The notes under the pieces are model-generated. The model had not been told where the DNA came from and searched no databases. It saw only the letters and a program-made list of their open reading frames with translations. From Crotophaga sulcirostris (Eukaryota; Chordata; Aves; Cuculiformes; Crotophagidae), in contig VYZB01000274.1 of the NCBI GenBank assembly GCA_013397455.1, forward strand, positions 62,001 to 126,000: a stretch of DNA of 64,000 bases. The letters run 5' to 3'. The translations under genes were made by a program, and so were the position numbers. Below are positions 1-14,497 of this stretch, one piece after another; within the stretch, counting starts at the first letter, position 1, and the number at the start of each line of letters is the position of its first letter.

Positions 1-190
1 CTCTTCCCTTATTCAGCAGTGCCGCAGCCCTATCGTAGAAGGCCACCAAATTTGCCAGGCATGGTTTGCCCTTAGTGAAGCCATGTTGATTGTCGCCAAT
101 CATCTCCTTATTTTCCATGTGCCTCTGCAGAGTTTCCAGAAGGATCTATTCCATGATCTTGTCAGGCAGAGGTCAGACTGACTGGTCTGA
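1..190 (-). mobile_element. CR1 LINE fragment, reverse transcriptase part of ORF2 (partial, runs off left edge)
   Basis: Read on the minus strand, this translates to a stretch typical of the CR1 ORF2 reverse transcriptase. It contains KIME, then after one in-frame TAG the pieces [20 protein letters not shown] and [18 protein letters not shown]. These lie upstream of the catalytic FADD box in CR1. The 3' half of the element therefore lies to the left, outside the window. The right end near 190 looks like the usual CR1 5' truncation, but its exact base is uncertain. The stop codon shows the copy is dead. The family call is by recognition, not by search. Confidence 0.88.
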
Positions 191-2439
191 TCACAGTGAT
201 CACAGTGTCAAAAATTATAAATGGTAATATTTCAAACCTTTTTTCTAATGTGATAAAGTCCTTGCTGCAAGGACCTTTCCACTTCTGAAGGATCAATTCT
301 AGTGGGGCTTCATTGTCTCCAAACACAGCCCAGAAGATGCATAGAATATGTACAGTTACAGAATATGTAATTAATATTAAATAATAGAAAAAGGCTCTAG
401 ATCACTGAATACCATTCTGAATCCCTCAAACCTCTGTGTCAGCTATGTGTCTGTGTCTATGTGTATTTCCCAGAAAGAAAAGATGGTTTTATTATTCTTT
501 GTATTTATCCCCTAAAAATAATTCACAAAAAATGAAGTCATCACATTGGCAGTATAAACTAATGGCTTTATTAACTTTTCTCCAGCCATAGTTCAACACA
601 CAAGGCATTTTACCAGGACAAAGACCCACCAGTAAAGATATTACATTCATCTCAAAAAGTTTCTCTTTATGAAATTTCAATTAAGGAAAACCTATCATTT
701 TCTCTTTCCATTGCCACGTCATAACTTAAAACAGTCCCTTAGGACTTTTTCAGAAAGACACATGTGCCCACTGTGCCTGTATGAGGGATTTTTCCTCTAT
801 ATGGGGTCAGCACAAGCCCCTTCCCACCAGACACTGGCATCCCTGGAGCATCCTGGGTCACTGTCACAAAACATGCAAGAGATATGTTTGCATCAGGGTG
901 TAGGGGAAAGAAAATCCATCATTACCCTATAAGTATGCAGCTTTCCTCCAGCCACAATGTGCTCAGGGACAACTAGGTGGCTTGGCCAGGGGAATGTTCT
1001 AGAATGAAGCTGGAAGACATCCTGCAGAGCTGGCAACACAGCACACAGAATAACATAGACCAACTGCTCTGGTGGTTCACCTCTTTCTGTACAAGCTGCT
1101 GGCATCTTCCTTGAAAATAAAGGTATCTGAAAGAGACAGTGATTTTGCCAGCTGCTGAGACCCAGATTTCTGCTTAAGCAACTCTGAGGTCACTCTGTAC
1201 TTCCCAGCACAGATAGCCGGGATGATCTACCACAACAATGCAGTGGTTCTCAGAGGACTACAGGACCTATTGTGTGTCTGCTCTGCACTGTTTTGAAAGT
1301 CCATGATGCTCTACCACATGGGGCAAAACCCAAACAAAACCAAAAACGTAAATTCAAACTCTGTTTGACTGTTCTAGGAAATTAATGAAAGACAGACATC
1401 AGATTGCAGATATTGTGCCATAAATATACATATACGTACTGAGGGCATTTTCTATTGCATTAGTCATATCCCTATATGAACCCAGGTTGCTCATGATGAG
1501 GTTCCAGACAAGCTGTGGCAGCAGACAGTTTGACTGGCAGCAGTCAGCCTGTGCAGAGGCTTTCTTAGTCTCTCCACCAGAGCAGCATCAAACTCTGCAG
1601 CCAAACAGATTGACAATCTGTTACTCCACTTTCAGAGCTTCAAGCCATAATGGACCACCAGATCTGACATCTAAATAGCATCCAGATAGCCAGTGCTGTG
1701 GCCAAAGTCTGCTATTAGACCACAGAATGCCCTTCCTGTGGAGATTGAAATGTGTGTAACAAGCAGAGAATGTTTTCACTGGTCTTTTAGCTGGCTAAGC
1801 ACGTCTTCCAGGCAAAGCAAAGCTGAGCTTACAGCTTGATTTGGCTACAAAGAGGGTGAGTTTCTCTCCACTGACTTCACTGACTTGTGGATGCAGTTTC
1901 ATGTCCACACACTGTGCTATGCAGCTTTGAGGGGTCTGAGCAGGAGCAGAGAAAAGAACAAGCCTCCATCAGATTGGTATTCACATCCTTAGCCACGGCA
2001 GGCTCAGCTAAAGGGAAAACAGTCCAACAAAGTCATCAGTTGATTATAGATGTGTTTTGATCAATTGGTGAGGTACAAAGTCACATTAACATTGACAGCT
2101 TCCCTCTCTCAGGCACACGAGTATCCAAGCTTACACTGTCAACCACATGATATTGTTACAGTGCTCATTACCACTTCCCACACCTGTAGGTGTACATGGT
2201 TTATCATAGCTAATCATACCACAACAACGGAACTCAGGTTACAAATCTAGAGAGTGTTTCTTGGTCAAAAGCTATTCAGTTTAGCATTTTCATTGTCCCT
2301 CTTTGGCACAAGTTCAGAGTTGGCCCAATGTTTACTAATAAAGCACAGGCATTAGATTGCAGGTGAACTTTGATCTTAGCACTGAGATATTACCAGGCAC
2401 TCCAGCTCATCACAGGAAAATTCACATCTGTGATGGATT

Positions 2440-2700
2440 TTTTTTACACTTTACCTTTCTCCTGCCTTAAATTCTCTCAAGGGAAGACAGAACTGTAAAT
2501 TTATTAATTAAAAATGTGTCATCCCTGGCTTAATTGATAATGCCCTTTTCCTATCTGGCTTCAAGGTCAAGTATTTGTCTAGACACATGCAAGATTCCCA
2601 GCTCAAACAAGGCCTCAATGTACTGAATGCCAATCAGACAGATGGTAAGGGCATTTTCCTTTCAAAATAGTGGATAATCTGGATATCAGATGAAAAATGT
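2440..2700. promoter_or_regulatory. Candidate cis-regulatory element with NR5A/ERR-type site
   Basis: Within otherwise featureless DNA this stretch packs several transcription-factor-like words. TTAATTA (2504-2510) and TAATTGATAA (2531-2540) are homeodomain-type. TCAAGGTCA (2561-2569) is an exact extended nuclear-receptor half-site of the NR5A/ERR type. The words are seen directly. That they work as an enhancer is inference, and conservation across birds was not tested. Confidence 0.2.
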
Positions 2701-5700
2701 CAAGTAAGCAAAACAGATCACAAAATGAACTGGTAAAAGAAGTGTGTGAATAAAAGTGAGAGGTTGCTGTAATCACAATTTTAGCAAAACAGTTATTTTC
2801 TCACTAAAAAAATAAGTAGTGTGAGCTCAGGTGTGTTTTGCAACCAACTTGTCAGGCATTTCTGCTGCTGCTTGAATGTTTAAATTAAGGATATGCCCTT
2901 CACTGACTTCAGCAGAATAAGGATGAAACATTCCTATCCAAAACTGGCTCTTCATGGTTAAAAGCAGTATCTGCTTGCTTAGCTCTGGACACGTGCTGGA
3001 GCTACGCAGACATGCTGCTTCCGTCCTTCCATACTATTACACGAGAGCTGGCTGATGCATTGCAGACAAAAAGAGTCAGTAATTTACTCAGTGACAGATT
3101 TTATTTTTTTTATCACAAATTTGAAAATCAAACTAAATTAACCTTTTCTTGTGCTGTGATTCAAACAATATACTTCAAACACCCAAGTGTAAATTCAGTA
3201 TCTCTTTTCCATTGTAGTAACAGGGATTCTGTGCAGCTGTGTCCATTAAAATAAGGACATCAGAAATTTACTATATGGCTTTGCTGTCTCATTTCCAAAA
3301 ATAGTTATTCCTAACATACTGAGTGAGAAATGAAACATGTATGCATACATAAATCAGTAGTCCCCAATGTCTAACTGATCATCAATGCTTTAATAATCCT
3401 TAGCAAAAAAGAATTAAGATCTTGAAAAAGCATGCAAAAAGTTATAGGCTAATGGTGTTTCTGCCTCTTGATAAACAACCCAAAAAAATGTTTAGTCATA
3501 GATAGATCAACTGGAGGTGAAAAAAAGATACAAATGCTAAGTGTTGGAGCTGTCTCGCTCATGTGCAGAGCATTAAAAAGAAGAAAAACAGGAAAACTGA
3601 TGAAAATTTTATTTTTAGTCTAAAAGTGAAGTGAAGCATATAAAACATAAACCCCAGTTACATCTCTACCAACAAAAGATAAGGTCTTATAATGATAGGT
3701 TTGAGAAGGTTAGCAAATACTCGTTCAAAAGATTCAAGAGTGATTTGTCTTCAGTTTGTGGGCCTTTCTCTGAAGTGTAATCAATAGAAAGGTACAAGTA
3801 GGGCAGAATTCTTTGGGCATATCTTTAGCTGCTATAAATCAGTGTAGTTGCCTCTGCTTTATGAGGGGGTTCTGAGATTGAGAAAGTGATGGTAGTTGTA
3901 AATGAAATTTATAAGCTATCCAGTTGTTTTGTTAGTTATAACTTATTGTTATGCTCTGCTCAGAAACCAGCAAATACCAGGTACAGGTACAATCTAAATC
4001 CTTTGTAAAAGGACTGACACAATACTTCCTCAGGTAAGTATACCGTTATTTCCATGTCCATTACAGGAGCTGGCTGCTTTTGACATTTTTGAGACAGCAG
4101 TACCATAAACATACGAAGAGACCAACAGTACTAAAGTCCATTAATCCTTCTCTTTGCACTTTTACCCCTACAGTGGTTGAAGCTCTTAACATAACTATCC
4201 ACAACTGCTACAGGTACTTCTTTTGATATACTCTTGCATCCTCAACTGCAAACATACAAGGCATTTACTGCAGGACGCTGCTGAACTCTGCACTTTGCAT
4301 GCCTTTTCATATAAAGAGTTTCTTTCCCTCTAGTCCATCCATACTTCTAGCTCCATTTTCTGGTATCTCCAAACCTTTATCGATGATTGCCTACTTAAGA
4401 TGATTCCTGCAATCACACTCCCCTCCCCTAAGTTCACTCTCCCATATCCCTTCTGTTAACACGTTCTTGACTCATGACTTTCTTCTTGCTCTTGGAGAAT
4501 ATTGCACAACTCCAGACTAGTCAGAGAATAAACACGGAAAGACGTACATTTTTCTTTCTTCCCTTTGCATGGAGATAGAAAATGGACTACTGAAGTCATC
4601 AAGCAGCTCTCCTTTTGCAGTGGCGATGACATAGTACTAATAAGAGATCAACAAGAACAACAAAAAGTCAGTGTTAAAGAAGGGAAAATCATGCTCTCCT
4701 TCTGCAGCTGTCTAAAGCACAATGTAAATTATTACTCTTCCTACAGCCTAGTAATTTGCTGGGTGCCTTCACACAGCAAGGAAGCAAGCACTGATTAGCT
4801 TCTGTGTTGCATAAGTAATCCTAAAATTACTTTTATTGGATTGGCAATGTACTTACAGACCCACCTTGACTCAAAGCTATCCTTACTGCTACTGTTAATC
4901 TGAAATCCTTGCTGCTCATAGAGTTAGTTTTCATTTTCTCTTACAATGGGACATATCAAAGGGAGAAAAACAGCTCTGAAAGGAAGTTCCCCTGCTTTGC
5001 TCTCAGTCTTGGTGCCTTATGTCCTGAAAACGACCTTTCTAATCTGCTCTGCAGCTGCTAAAGTACTGTGACATTTTCTTGTTTCTCTGCAGAAATAAAT
5101 ATTTGCATATAAAAGTACTTTATAAATACATTTATGAGAGAGCTGTTTGTCTGATATAGAATTATAGAAAGATCCCATTTACTGACTGACAAATTGTGCA
5201 GAGTCAATAAAAATGGACTTTATGAATGTGAACTGCAGAGCAAAACAATGATGTTGGTATAAATATCTTGAGAATCCAGTTCTAGTATTGTTATAATTGT
5301 GAGATTACCTTTTCCAAAGTCATTCATGATGGCAGTCTTTTGATTTCAAAGGACCTGTTTCCCAGAGGCTAGTGTTTTATTCTTTAGTTTTAAAAAAAAA
5401 AAAGGAAATCAATCCCTTTATACTGCTTCATGCTCTGCAAATAAAATCTCCGCTCACTTATAAAAATGTTCACTTTAATCCATACAGGACAGTGGAAACA
5501 TTCATATTCATAATCTTGTGTAGACTAACCAACATTGACTGAAAGAAACATATGTTTAGTGTCAATAAGGACATGAAATTTTTGTTATGCTATAGCCATA
5601 TTAACTGTAATTCAGAGGGACTATTCAGGAATTTCACAGAGTGCATCTTTTCAGGCAGCTTGGTAGGTCAAAGCTAAGTGCCAAACATTCAAAACCTGTC

Positions 5701-8700
5701 AGTATTCAATCTAGCCTGTGGCAACAAATTAATTATGAAAGCAGAAAAAAGGGAAATGTTTAAGAAAATGTCCATTCAGCAAATCAGAAACATCCAATCG
5801 ACAACAGAAGGGCAATTCTGCTGTAAGAGTGATGATACGTATGAAAAAGCCGTGACAAGTAATTTTCTACCTGCAGTTGAAAAGCAAAGAACAAATAGTA
5901 CATGAAAAAAACATCCACACTTTTTCTTGCCTGGCTTTCAATCACAAGACATCCTTACAGATGAGATGTGTTAATGATACTTTCTAGCTTCTCCATGACT
6001 GCTTGGGATTATACATTTTAGCCTCATGTCTGTTCTTCGTAGAACATGCCATTTACCTTTCTGAGGAGAGATTATCTTATAGCCAGGAAACTGTGAGGTG
6101 TTTGCAGACAAGACCCACCACAAAACAACCAGCCCAGAAAGAACTTCTGGGCTTTGCCCCGTCGGGGATAGTTGCTTTTCTTTCAATGGGGTGAATATCT
6201 AAACAATAGGAGGAAGTTCTTCCAGTGTTCCTGGGAGCCCTCCAGAGAGGAGGAAGAGTTGTGAGGAGACTCTTTTGGGATAAGAGTTTGGAAAAACAAA
6301 GAGTGAAATGGAGTACAGTTGACAAGGTAGCTTTCCACTCATTCTCATGAGGAAAAGAATGGTTCCCATCTCAGATCTGACCCTTAGTACGTATATAGAC
6401 AGCTGGGAAAAGTTTCATAGTAAAAGCTTCTTCATTTATTTCTTAGCTGCTCTTCTGTATATACACACCATGGTATAAAGCATTCCAATTCTGGAAATTT
6501 TAGTTTGCAGTGCTGGAAGTGTTTCCATTCTATCTTAAGGCTCCTCAGCATAAACTAAGGGGTTTTTTTCCTTCAATTCCTTAATATAAAGTTTGTATAA
6601 CATGGAGTCTTTTCTGTATTAGCTGGAAAAAAAACCTAAAAGAAAAACAAATCATGTCCCTCCTGATGGCCTCAGAGAAGCTGTGCTGCCCCATGCAGTC
6701 AGTTCTCTGACAGAGCATCAACAATTATATGGGTCCTTCTGGAGCCCATCAAAGCTCCCTCCTTGCCTTTTTAGGTTATCTTCCTTACATGGTAGTTAGA
6801 ATATGGGGAAGGGGCTTGAATGTCCATCTCACCAAAGTGCAGCTGGGGTCCAGCCCCCGGAAGTGACCCTGAGCTCCATGTCCTGCACATCATCCGTAAG
6901 GAGATGATCATGAGGTTAGAAAGATGTGGTCTCTCTAATGCAGTAGTGTCTCCGTGGCATGCTGAAGATCTGCCCCAGGACTAAGGAGTCCTGTGATTTT
7001 GCAGTCACCTGCACAATGTTGAAGAGCCCCTATCATTCTGAGCTAGCCAACAAGGTGTGGGGCTGGACTTGTCCTGTAAGATGATAGGGAGGAGCACTTA
7101 CATATTTCCTTTTCTGCAGAAATGAAGTTTTGCTTAATTTTGTATCCAGTGCTGCTTAGGAGAACAAAATTGATAATCTTATGCTGGCCAAAATCAGAAG
7201 TAAACTGTTTCTCATGGGATGAAAACAGTTGCATGGGAGGATTTCCACCACAAACTGTTTTAAAGTTTAAATCTTCCTCAGATAATATCCTTAGGAAGCA
7301 GTTAAAGGAAAACTATTGGGTTAGAAGCAAGCCCTAAATTTCAAAACACACCAAGAAGTACTTACTAATTGAGCAATATAGAGAGAGGTTATCCTGAAGG
7401 GCATGAGCAGCTTTATGCCAAAGCATATTAAGTTCTCAAAGAGTAAGTAAGGAAAATACAGAGAATATTTCAAATTATCCATACTGGGAAGCAGCAGAAA
7501 TTCTGGTTTAGCTAGGGAGATTGTAGACATTTCTGAGAAAAGGACATGGTGGTCTTTTTTGTTGTTAATTCTGTTTTGTTTGAACAGTTGATAAAGAATA
7601 GATCATTGCAATTTATTGGTAGCAGAGCTGTCTTGAGGTCTTGGGAGCTTTTTTATACACAAGGGAAAGAAATGTCTCTCTGCAAACTTCCAGTATTACA
7701 TGCATCATAGAACTAAAGGAAAAGATTTCTTTCCTCCTGAGGACAGCACAAACAGCCTCATTTTACACGCTGTTCTCATTTAAAGCTGTGTTATAACAGA
7801 GGAACCGTCCAGCCTGAACTATGTACCTGTGTGCATGTTTGTGCATTTATCAGTAACTAAAACAAGATTTTTCAGTTTTGGGCAGCTCTGCAGGCCAATA
7901 GCATTCAAAACTGTGCGTATTTCTCAGGTGGAAATTGTAACAAGATACATACCTTCACTAAACACAGACTCTCTGTAAGAATTTAATATTTGTGTCAGGT
8001 TCTTGTAGAGTTGTTACAAATTGCATCATGTATCTTGTTTCTAATGCCTAGAGACTAAAACTTAAAGCAATTTATATGATTTAATTTTTTCTCAGACCTA
8101 CTATCCATTATGGACTTATTATTAGAAGTAGTCTTAGCTTATCCCAAGGGATTAGGGCCTATGGGTGATGGAGGCTCTGCGACTGGTTATTATGGCTGCA
8201 CTATCTCAGGAGCTTCCAGTTGTTCACTCATAGCTCTAGCAGCTCTTAGGTCTGAGTGAGGGCTCAAATCACATGAGGGTTTAGGTGCTGCCACGATGTT
8301 CTCGCCTCTAACCAAGAGGGTCTATCTGGAGCATCCTTTTAGAGAGAGGACTGGTATGACCATCTGTCTCTCAAAGCACGACATAGTGCCTCCACCTTTC
8401 CAACCTTGTACTCTACCTTGGATGCTAGGGGTACCCCAAGTTGTGAAGAAACCCAGGTTCATCTGCCTTTTCCTTTTTCCTTAATGGATCTTAGGCTTCT
8501 CTTCCACTTTGAAATTCATGAACCTGGTTGCCCTTGAGGACAGATAGGTCATAGGCACATTAAGCTAGAGCCACAAAGTATTTAGATAAAGGTGCATGAA
8601 GCCAATGGCAAAGCAGGGAATTGAACTAAACATAACAGTTGGATTACTTTTACCTTCCCACAACTCAAATTTCTTCTACTATCCTTTCAATGTTTATTAA

Positions 8701-10034
8701 TATCTTGCAAAGCATTCTACAGTACTGATAATCTAAGACGTACTCAGCAGCTGCTGCTGAGAACAGCCTGTGTGCTAAGACACATGTCCATGGCACACCT
8801 CACCAACTGACAAATGTATATGCTGTCACATTCGTGTTTAATTATACAACTCTTCCCCATCTCCATCTGCACAACTGAGGAGGGCTGAGACCAAAGGTGA
8901 TGAGAAAGGCAAAACAGTAATTTGGCAGTGGAAAGCATATGGAAATCTTCCAAGATTGCTGAATCACAAATTACTCCCATGAGGGTATGATGGGGTATCA
9001 GGCAGTAAGATGTGGCAGGCAGAGTATTAGGCAGAATAACATCTCCTCTTTGAATGACAGATAACAGAGGAAAGCAAACCCTGTGCATGAACAAAGTGAA
9101 AAAACTGAAAGGTAAGAACTAACACCAAAACTTCCAGCATACAGTAGATGAGAAATGTAAGGAATATGGGGATATCCTCAGGATTGTGGGGTGGAAGAAG
9201 GTTGAGGGTGAGACAAAGAATGTAAGACAGAACTTTCCTCCTTTGGTGAAAGTGAAGCTTCTGCTGCCTGATATCTGTTCTGTGCCAGGCTAAGGTACCA
9301 TGTCAATTACACACTCTGTCTGCATGCTTCATTCATTAATTTTTCATAGAAAAAAACCCCAGAACTCCAATAAGCTTTATGGTTTATCATGTCAGACAGA
9401 GCTCCAACAGAAGCCCAGTGTCAGCACTTTCAAAGATGAAGCAAAACTTCCTAAAGTCACAAGACTGTATGAAGCCAAAGTTTTGAAGCTCTACATGTGA
9501 AATCTCTACATTCCATTTGAGTTTTTAGGGTTAATTCTTTTAACAGCAATGTGAGATGAGAAGTGAAAGTGGAGACTCATATGTAATAACCTTATTTCAG
9601 GAGCCTGGGATTTAAGTTGCACAACATAAGACAGTATTAAACTTCCATGAGATATGTTCATTAAAATGACTGAATTCCTTTGGTAAATAACTAGCTCCTC
9701 AACATCTAATGTCTTCACAAGGCTCTTCACAATCTGGCATCTTTGTAAACTTTGACAATCTCTTTCCCTCCATTTCTCCGCTGTGTTTGTAGGAATGTAT
9801 ATGCTCCTTCTCAAATAACTTAATACATCTCAATCCATATAAATATTAACCAACACTTTGTAGAGCAGAAGTTGAAGTGTTTACCATTCACATCAAAGTT
9901 AGTTGAATTCATGACCCATTTCAGTTCAATCCCTGTTGGAGTGTATGGGAAGGAAGAGAAGAATGAGACAGAACACAGTCCTCTGTGAATGTCTTTTGAG
10001 CACACCTTTATGGTAAACCTTTCTTGCCTACACA

Positions 10035-10075
10035 AATGCAATTACATATCCATATGAATGCAATTACATATCCAT
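10035..10075. repeat. 22-bp tandem duplication
   Basis: The word AATGCAATTACATATCCAT occurs twice, offset by exactly 22 bp. This is a nearly perfect two-copy tandem duplication in unique sequence, consistent with replication slippage. No function is implied. Confidence 0.85.
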
Positions 10076-12448
10076 TAAGAATTAAGCCATGGGCTTTGTT
10101 GGAACTCTTCTTGACATTTGTTTTTCCTTTAACAGGTGAGTCCTGGTTTGCGTACTGTGTTCAGCACTATTTGAATCCACAAATCACTTAACTAAAATAG
10201 GTTAATAACTGCATTCAGGGTCCCTTCAACTCCATATCTTATAACAGAAATAAATTATGCAAGACAAATCATCCTTCCTGAATCTATGTATTTTAGGGAT
10301 AGCAAATCAAATGTTCAGTAGTGATTCCCATGTGCCAGTAGGTCTGAGAGTTGCCTGGGGCAGGAGAACCTGTCGACTATATGCATAGGATGACACTGAG
10401 CAAGTTCCTGCATCTCTTTGCTTTCAGGGTTTTTTCTCCATATTGTAGAATAGGATTGATACTGATAACTGTAATAAATGTCAAGACATGGAAAGGCAAA
10501 TGCTCAAGAAATAAATAGATATTTATTGTAGAAACAGCAATTCTATTATTATAACCTTCACTTCACAGTTTAAGCAAGTAGAGAAATTGCCAAAATTTCC
10601 AAAACAGAATGAAAACTAGAATGATGACTTCACTGACTTCAAAACAATTCTATGGATTTATTTCAGCCTTTAATAATGAACCTTATAGTCTATGTCTACT
10701 TCTATCATTCAACTTACATGCACAATGCAAACAAAAGATATACTAACAATTCTATTTCTTCAGAGCATCTCTCTGTACTCAGCAATTTCAAATAGTGTTT
10801 GAGGTACCTAGACTTAAAAATACTCCAAAGAAATATGAACCTCTAATTTCTTAAATAGCCCCAGCTTAAGAGTTTACAAAGAAAACAAAGATTTTTCTGT
10901 GATTCAGATTCCATTTCTGCTTAGACAGGTGTTAACTAAGATCATGTGCTGGTAGGCAGAAAAAAAAATTGAACACACCAATCTGGGTAACACCTTTTCT
11001 CTTAAAACCACTGAATTTCCAACCCTTCATCATTTGACTTTGTGAAGTAACATTTAATTCCTTGCATGGTTTTAAATCAAACATAGAAGCATTCCAAGTC
11101 CAGATTCATGCTTTTGCCTCATTTTTCACCAGTGATAGAAATTAAATTCTTTACTTTCCTGTCAAAAGTTCCTGTAGGGCAAGTATTACCTGGTAAGTAG
11201 TGGTGCCTCGTGAGTGTTCTGGAGAGGTGCAGAAACATGCAGCATGACTGACACATGTTATTGTTGAATAGCAGTGCATTTTTGTAGTGAAAGTGTATCT
11301 GGCGTTCATGTCTTAATAACAGACCTAACTTAGCGGATTCATTGTGCTTCGTATCTCACCTTACAGTGACGGTCATGAAGTGAAGGGTGACAGGAAGACC
11401 TTTCTTATTCCTTCCAAGTGAAAGTGGTTCTAGTAAAGTGAAATTTTATCTTGGAGTTAAAATAATAAAGCTGCAATCCTACTTACCCTCACCCTGTTGG
11501 ATGATTACAATATTAATTTCCAGAGCAGGTATTCAAGTTTTCTTCTAAACTGCAAGAGGTGGAGAGGTATTTGTTTGTCTTTCTGGGAGAAAGTACCACA
11601 GCATAGGTGAAGCAGGAGTCTTCTGCAATAGCTGTAGTCTCCACATTTCTAAAGCAAGTGGAACATGAACGCTTGCCACTCTCAATTTTTTGTTTTGTTA
11701 AAGAAAGATAAATTTTAGTTTGGGATTCAGGCTAGCATATGCCTGGAAGCTCATGGTAGAGATGTGGACAGTGGTAGGGAAATGCCTTAGTCCTCTTCAG
11801 CATGGAGGTCCCTGATGGTGCTGGCACAGGGGGATAAAGAAGGGAAATTGAATTGATGGAGATCTCTGTGCTCTGGCTCATCTTGTCTTCACATATTAAT
11901 TGGTGCTGACAAGTCAGTGCCAAGGACTCCTCTCAGTGGCAGGAGTTAATGCTACCCTAGGAGAGAATCTGTGGCACCGGTGTGGAGGCAGCTCAGGTGG
12001 TGTTTATTGCCTGTCACCTTTCCTTCCTCATCCTTTCCTTGTTTCAATAAGCCAGGTGTCTGGCACTATCTTGGCGCTCCCAGGAGACCTTGTAGCTACA
12101 CAGCAGAACAACTGGAGAAAATCTAAAATCAGTGAGCTGTCTAACATCCAGAAAACTCCTGCTACTTGTATAAATGTAAGGCTATTCTAACTTGTGGTAA
12201 GCACTCAGCTTTGCTCTTCGGTAAGGTCTGGGAAGGACAAAAGGGCCAGATTGAGAAATTATGCTACCCGATTCTACTCTGCCTGCTCCCTTAATGGTTA
12301 CTCCATTGCATTTTCTTTTGCATTCCCTGTTTGTTCATTTCCCCTTCTTTTATCAGTAATCAGAATGTCTCCAAAAATCGGTGAATAAATCCAATAATTA
12401 CTTGGCCTACGATTATATACAATGACCTCAGTAAACAAATTCTTCCTG

Positions 12449-12588
12449 TTACAGCATTACAGTATTACAGTATTACAAGGTTGGAAAGGACCTCTGAGAT
12501 CATCGAGTCCAACCTACAGCCTAACACTAACACCAACTCATCATCTAAACCATGGCACTGAGTGCTTCATCCAATATCCTCTTAAATT
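12449..12588 (-). mobile_element. CR1 LINE 3'-end fragment (TAATACTG-tail subfamily)
   Basis: The left edge is a short array of ATTACAGT-type units, followed by the CR1 3'-UTR signature on the minus strand: AAGGTTGGAAAGGACCTCTG, ATCATCGAGTCCAACC and CATCTAAACCATGGCACTGA. The tail differs from the ATTCTATG tail of most other copies in the window and matches the copy at 48.2 kb, so the two probably belong to one subfamily. The 5' side fades out near 12588 and this boundary is approximate. Confidence 0.88.
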
Positions 12589-14497
12589 CTCTATTCATTA
12601 CTTCCAAATTGATCTCTTTATCCTGAAGGAGCTATGTAATTAGAGCTTGTCATTATACAAAGTAGGTTGTACCACCTTTTCAAAGCAAGCCCCACTTCTG
12701 GCAACTCATGTCTGAGGAGCCACTACTCCACAGATAATGTATGTATTAGCTTTCAGGTTTTGGCTCTGTTTTCCTTTTGCTTATTTTTCAAATTGACATG
12801 TAATATCTATTCCATTTTAGGAAAGCAGCAGATTTAGGGCTAAAATGAACTACTTAACTCTTTACCCCCCATTATTATTGCCTAGAAACCCCACTCCTGT
12901 GTCTCTTTGACCAGCTGCTATTTCCTTTCAACACCTGGCTTTCCTCGTCCAGTCAGAAACTTCTGAAGATCTCCAGGCTTTTAAAGGCTTGAAATCTAGG
13001 CCCAAATCTTGACTGGGCCCTGGTTTTCAGGTGGCAGAGAACAATTTCTGTGCAAATGATTGCATATCTAGTAGCTGCAGGTCTTGTGTTGATCCTTTCA
13101 TCTGATAATCTCAAGTCCTGTACTGGTTCTGGTGTCTCTCATTCCCAAAGTCATAAAATATCTCTTCATGTCCAGCTTCTCCGAAAGATTCACAGACAAA
13201 TATCTTTGCAATGACCTAAGGAAGACAATTCATTTTAAAACCCCAAGGTATTACAAAGCACTAAGGTATCAAGTTTTGCTGTATATCCTGAAACTGCTGT
13301 GACAACTAATGTTCAGAAACAGATGCTCTGCTCAGCCTGTTCAGTAGAGGGTGTTAAATCTCTGATTGTCAAGGATGAACCACCACTACTTATGTCAGGT
13401 CTGTAGGACCCTGCTTCTGTTGTATCTCTGAGTTCTAACAGAAGATTCCACTCACCCTTGTGACACACCTCCCCATGTACAGGGAAACAATTCTTCTGGA
13501 TCAGATAGAGCATCTATCTGTTCAAGAGCATCATAGTGGTTGATCTGAAAACGGACTGTGCCTGTCTGTAAAATATAACTGATTGGAGAGCTAAACATGA
13601 CCCTCTTGAAGAAAGAGAAAGGAACCATAGGTATATAATAATTGCATAAGCTAAACATTTTTCCTAATATTTCTAAACTCTTCTAGACAGCCTAAATCTA
13701 ATTAGGTCAACTCAAAGTAAAAGTGTTTGTCCTTGAAAAAAATCCTATTCTGAGCTACTTAATGCTCCCATATCTCTCTTGTATTCAACCTAGCAGTGAA
13801 CAAGGTGGTGATGGAAAATGTGTAGATTCTTCTCCCAACTTTCCTTCTGTCTTCTACCCTAACATTCATCAAAGAGAAGTGTCATGCACACTACATAGTC
13901 ACTATATTTTTCACAGAGGAAGCATTTTTTAGCTGAGAAACCAAACTTCAGTGAAGCCTAGTACTCTGTTTTCTCCTCTCTTTCCTTCCAAACATTGTGG
14001 ATGGCCCTCTTAAATCAACCAAATTACTGGAGTGAATAAGGCAGAGAGGTCTGGTCACGCTTTGGTAACATCCCTGGAAGTCTCTAATCCGGTCAGCAGT
14101 GTATCCTGCTCATTCTTAAATACACACTTTGTCAGTCACAATCAAATGCACCACAAAAAAACCCAGAGAGGCCTTACAACTGAAGCTGTTCTCAGAGGAG
14201 AAAAGTCATGTTTCACAGTCATACCTTGGCTCTTTTACGAAATACATTTTTTTCTGTTGGTTGATAGCTAAACCTATCTGTCAAGTCTTTACAATTTCTT
14301 TACTTCTTGATACTTAGACTGCATTAACCACCTCCACAGGACGGTATGGGGTTGTTGGCTGCCATCCAAAGTGCTCTGTAGCTATGATGGCATTTCTTAC
14401 TCTCCCTGCACTTTGATTGACTGGCAATGGCTTGTCACCTCTATACAAATGGTATAAGTATAAAAATATTTCTGGTTTTTTTTAAAGACTCCTTTCA
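12589..14497. other. Unique non-coding stretch
   Basis: Nothing recognisable. Only short frames (up to about 70 codons) and low-complexity runs are seen. Confidence 0.6.

Larger units (their letters stand above)
191..12448. other. Unique AT-rich non-coding stretch
   Basis: About 12 kb without a recognisable gene or interspersed repeat. The longest frames (116 codons on the minus strand at 8744-9094 and 102 at 9506-9814) have no recognisable domain and match chance expectation. Visible small structure includes a 9-bp GATCACAGT doublet near 188-205, a paired hairpin near 6131-6167, a 22-bp tandem duplication near 10035-10075 and a possible regulatory block near 2.44-2.70 kb (listed separately). 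Very old diverged repeats could be present and missed by eye. Confidence 0.6.

Noticed and set aside
6131..6167. Two adjacent short hairpins (9-bp stem AGCCCAGAA with 5-nt loop, then CCCCG/CGGGG)
   Set aside because: Looks like a terminator pair, but the DNA is vertebrate and the stems are short enough to arise by chance.
8744..9094. 116-codon minus-strand frame
   Set aside because: Length within chance expectation, Cys/His/Ser-rich random composition, no domain.
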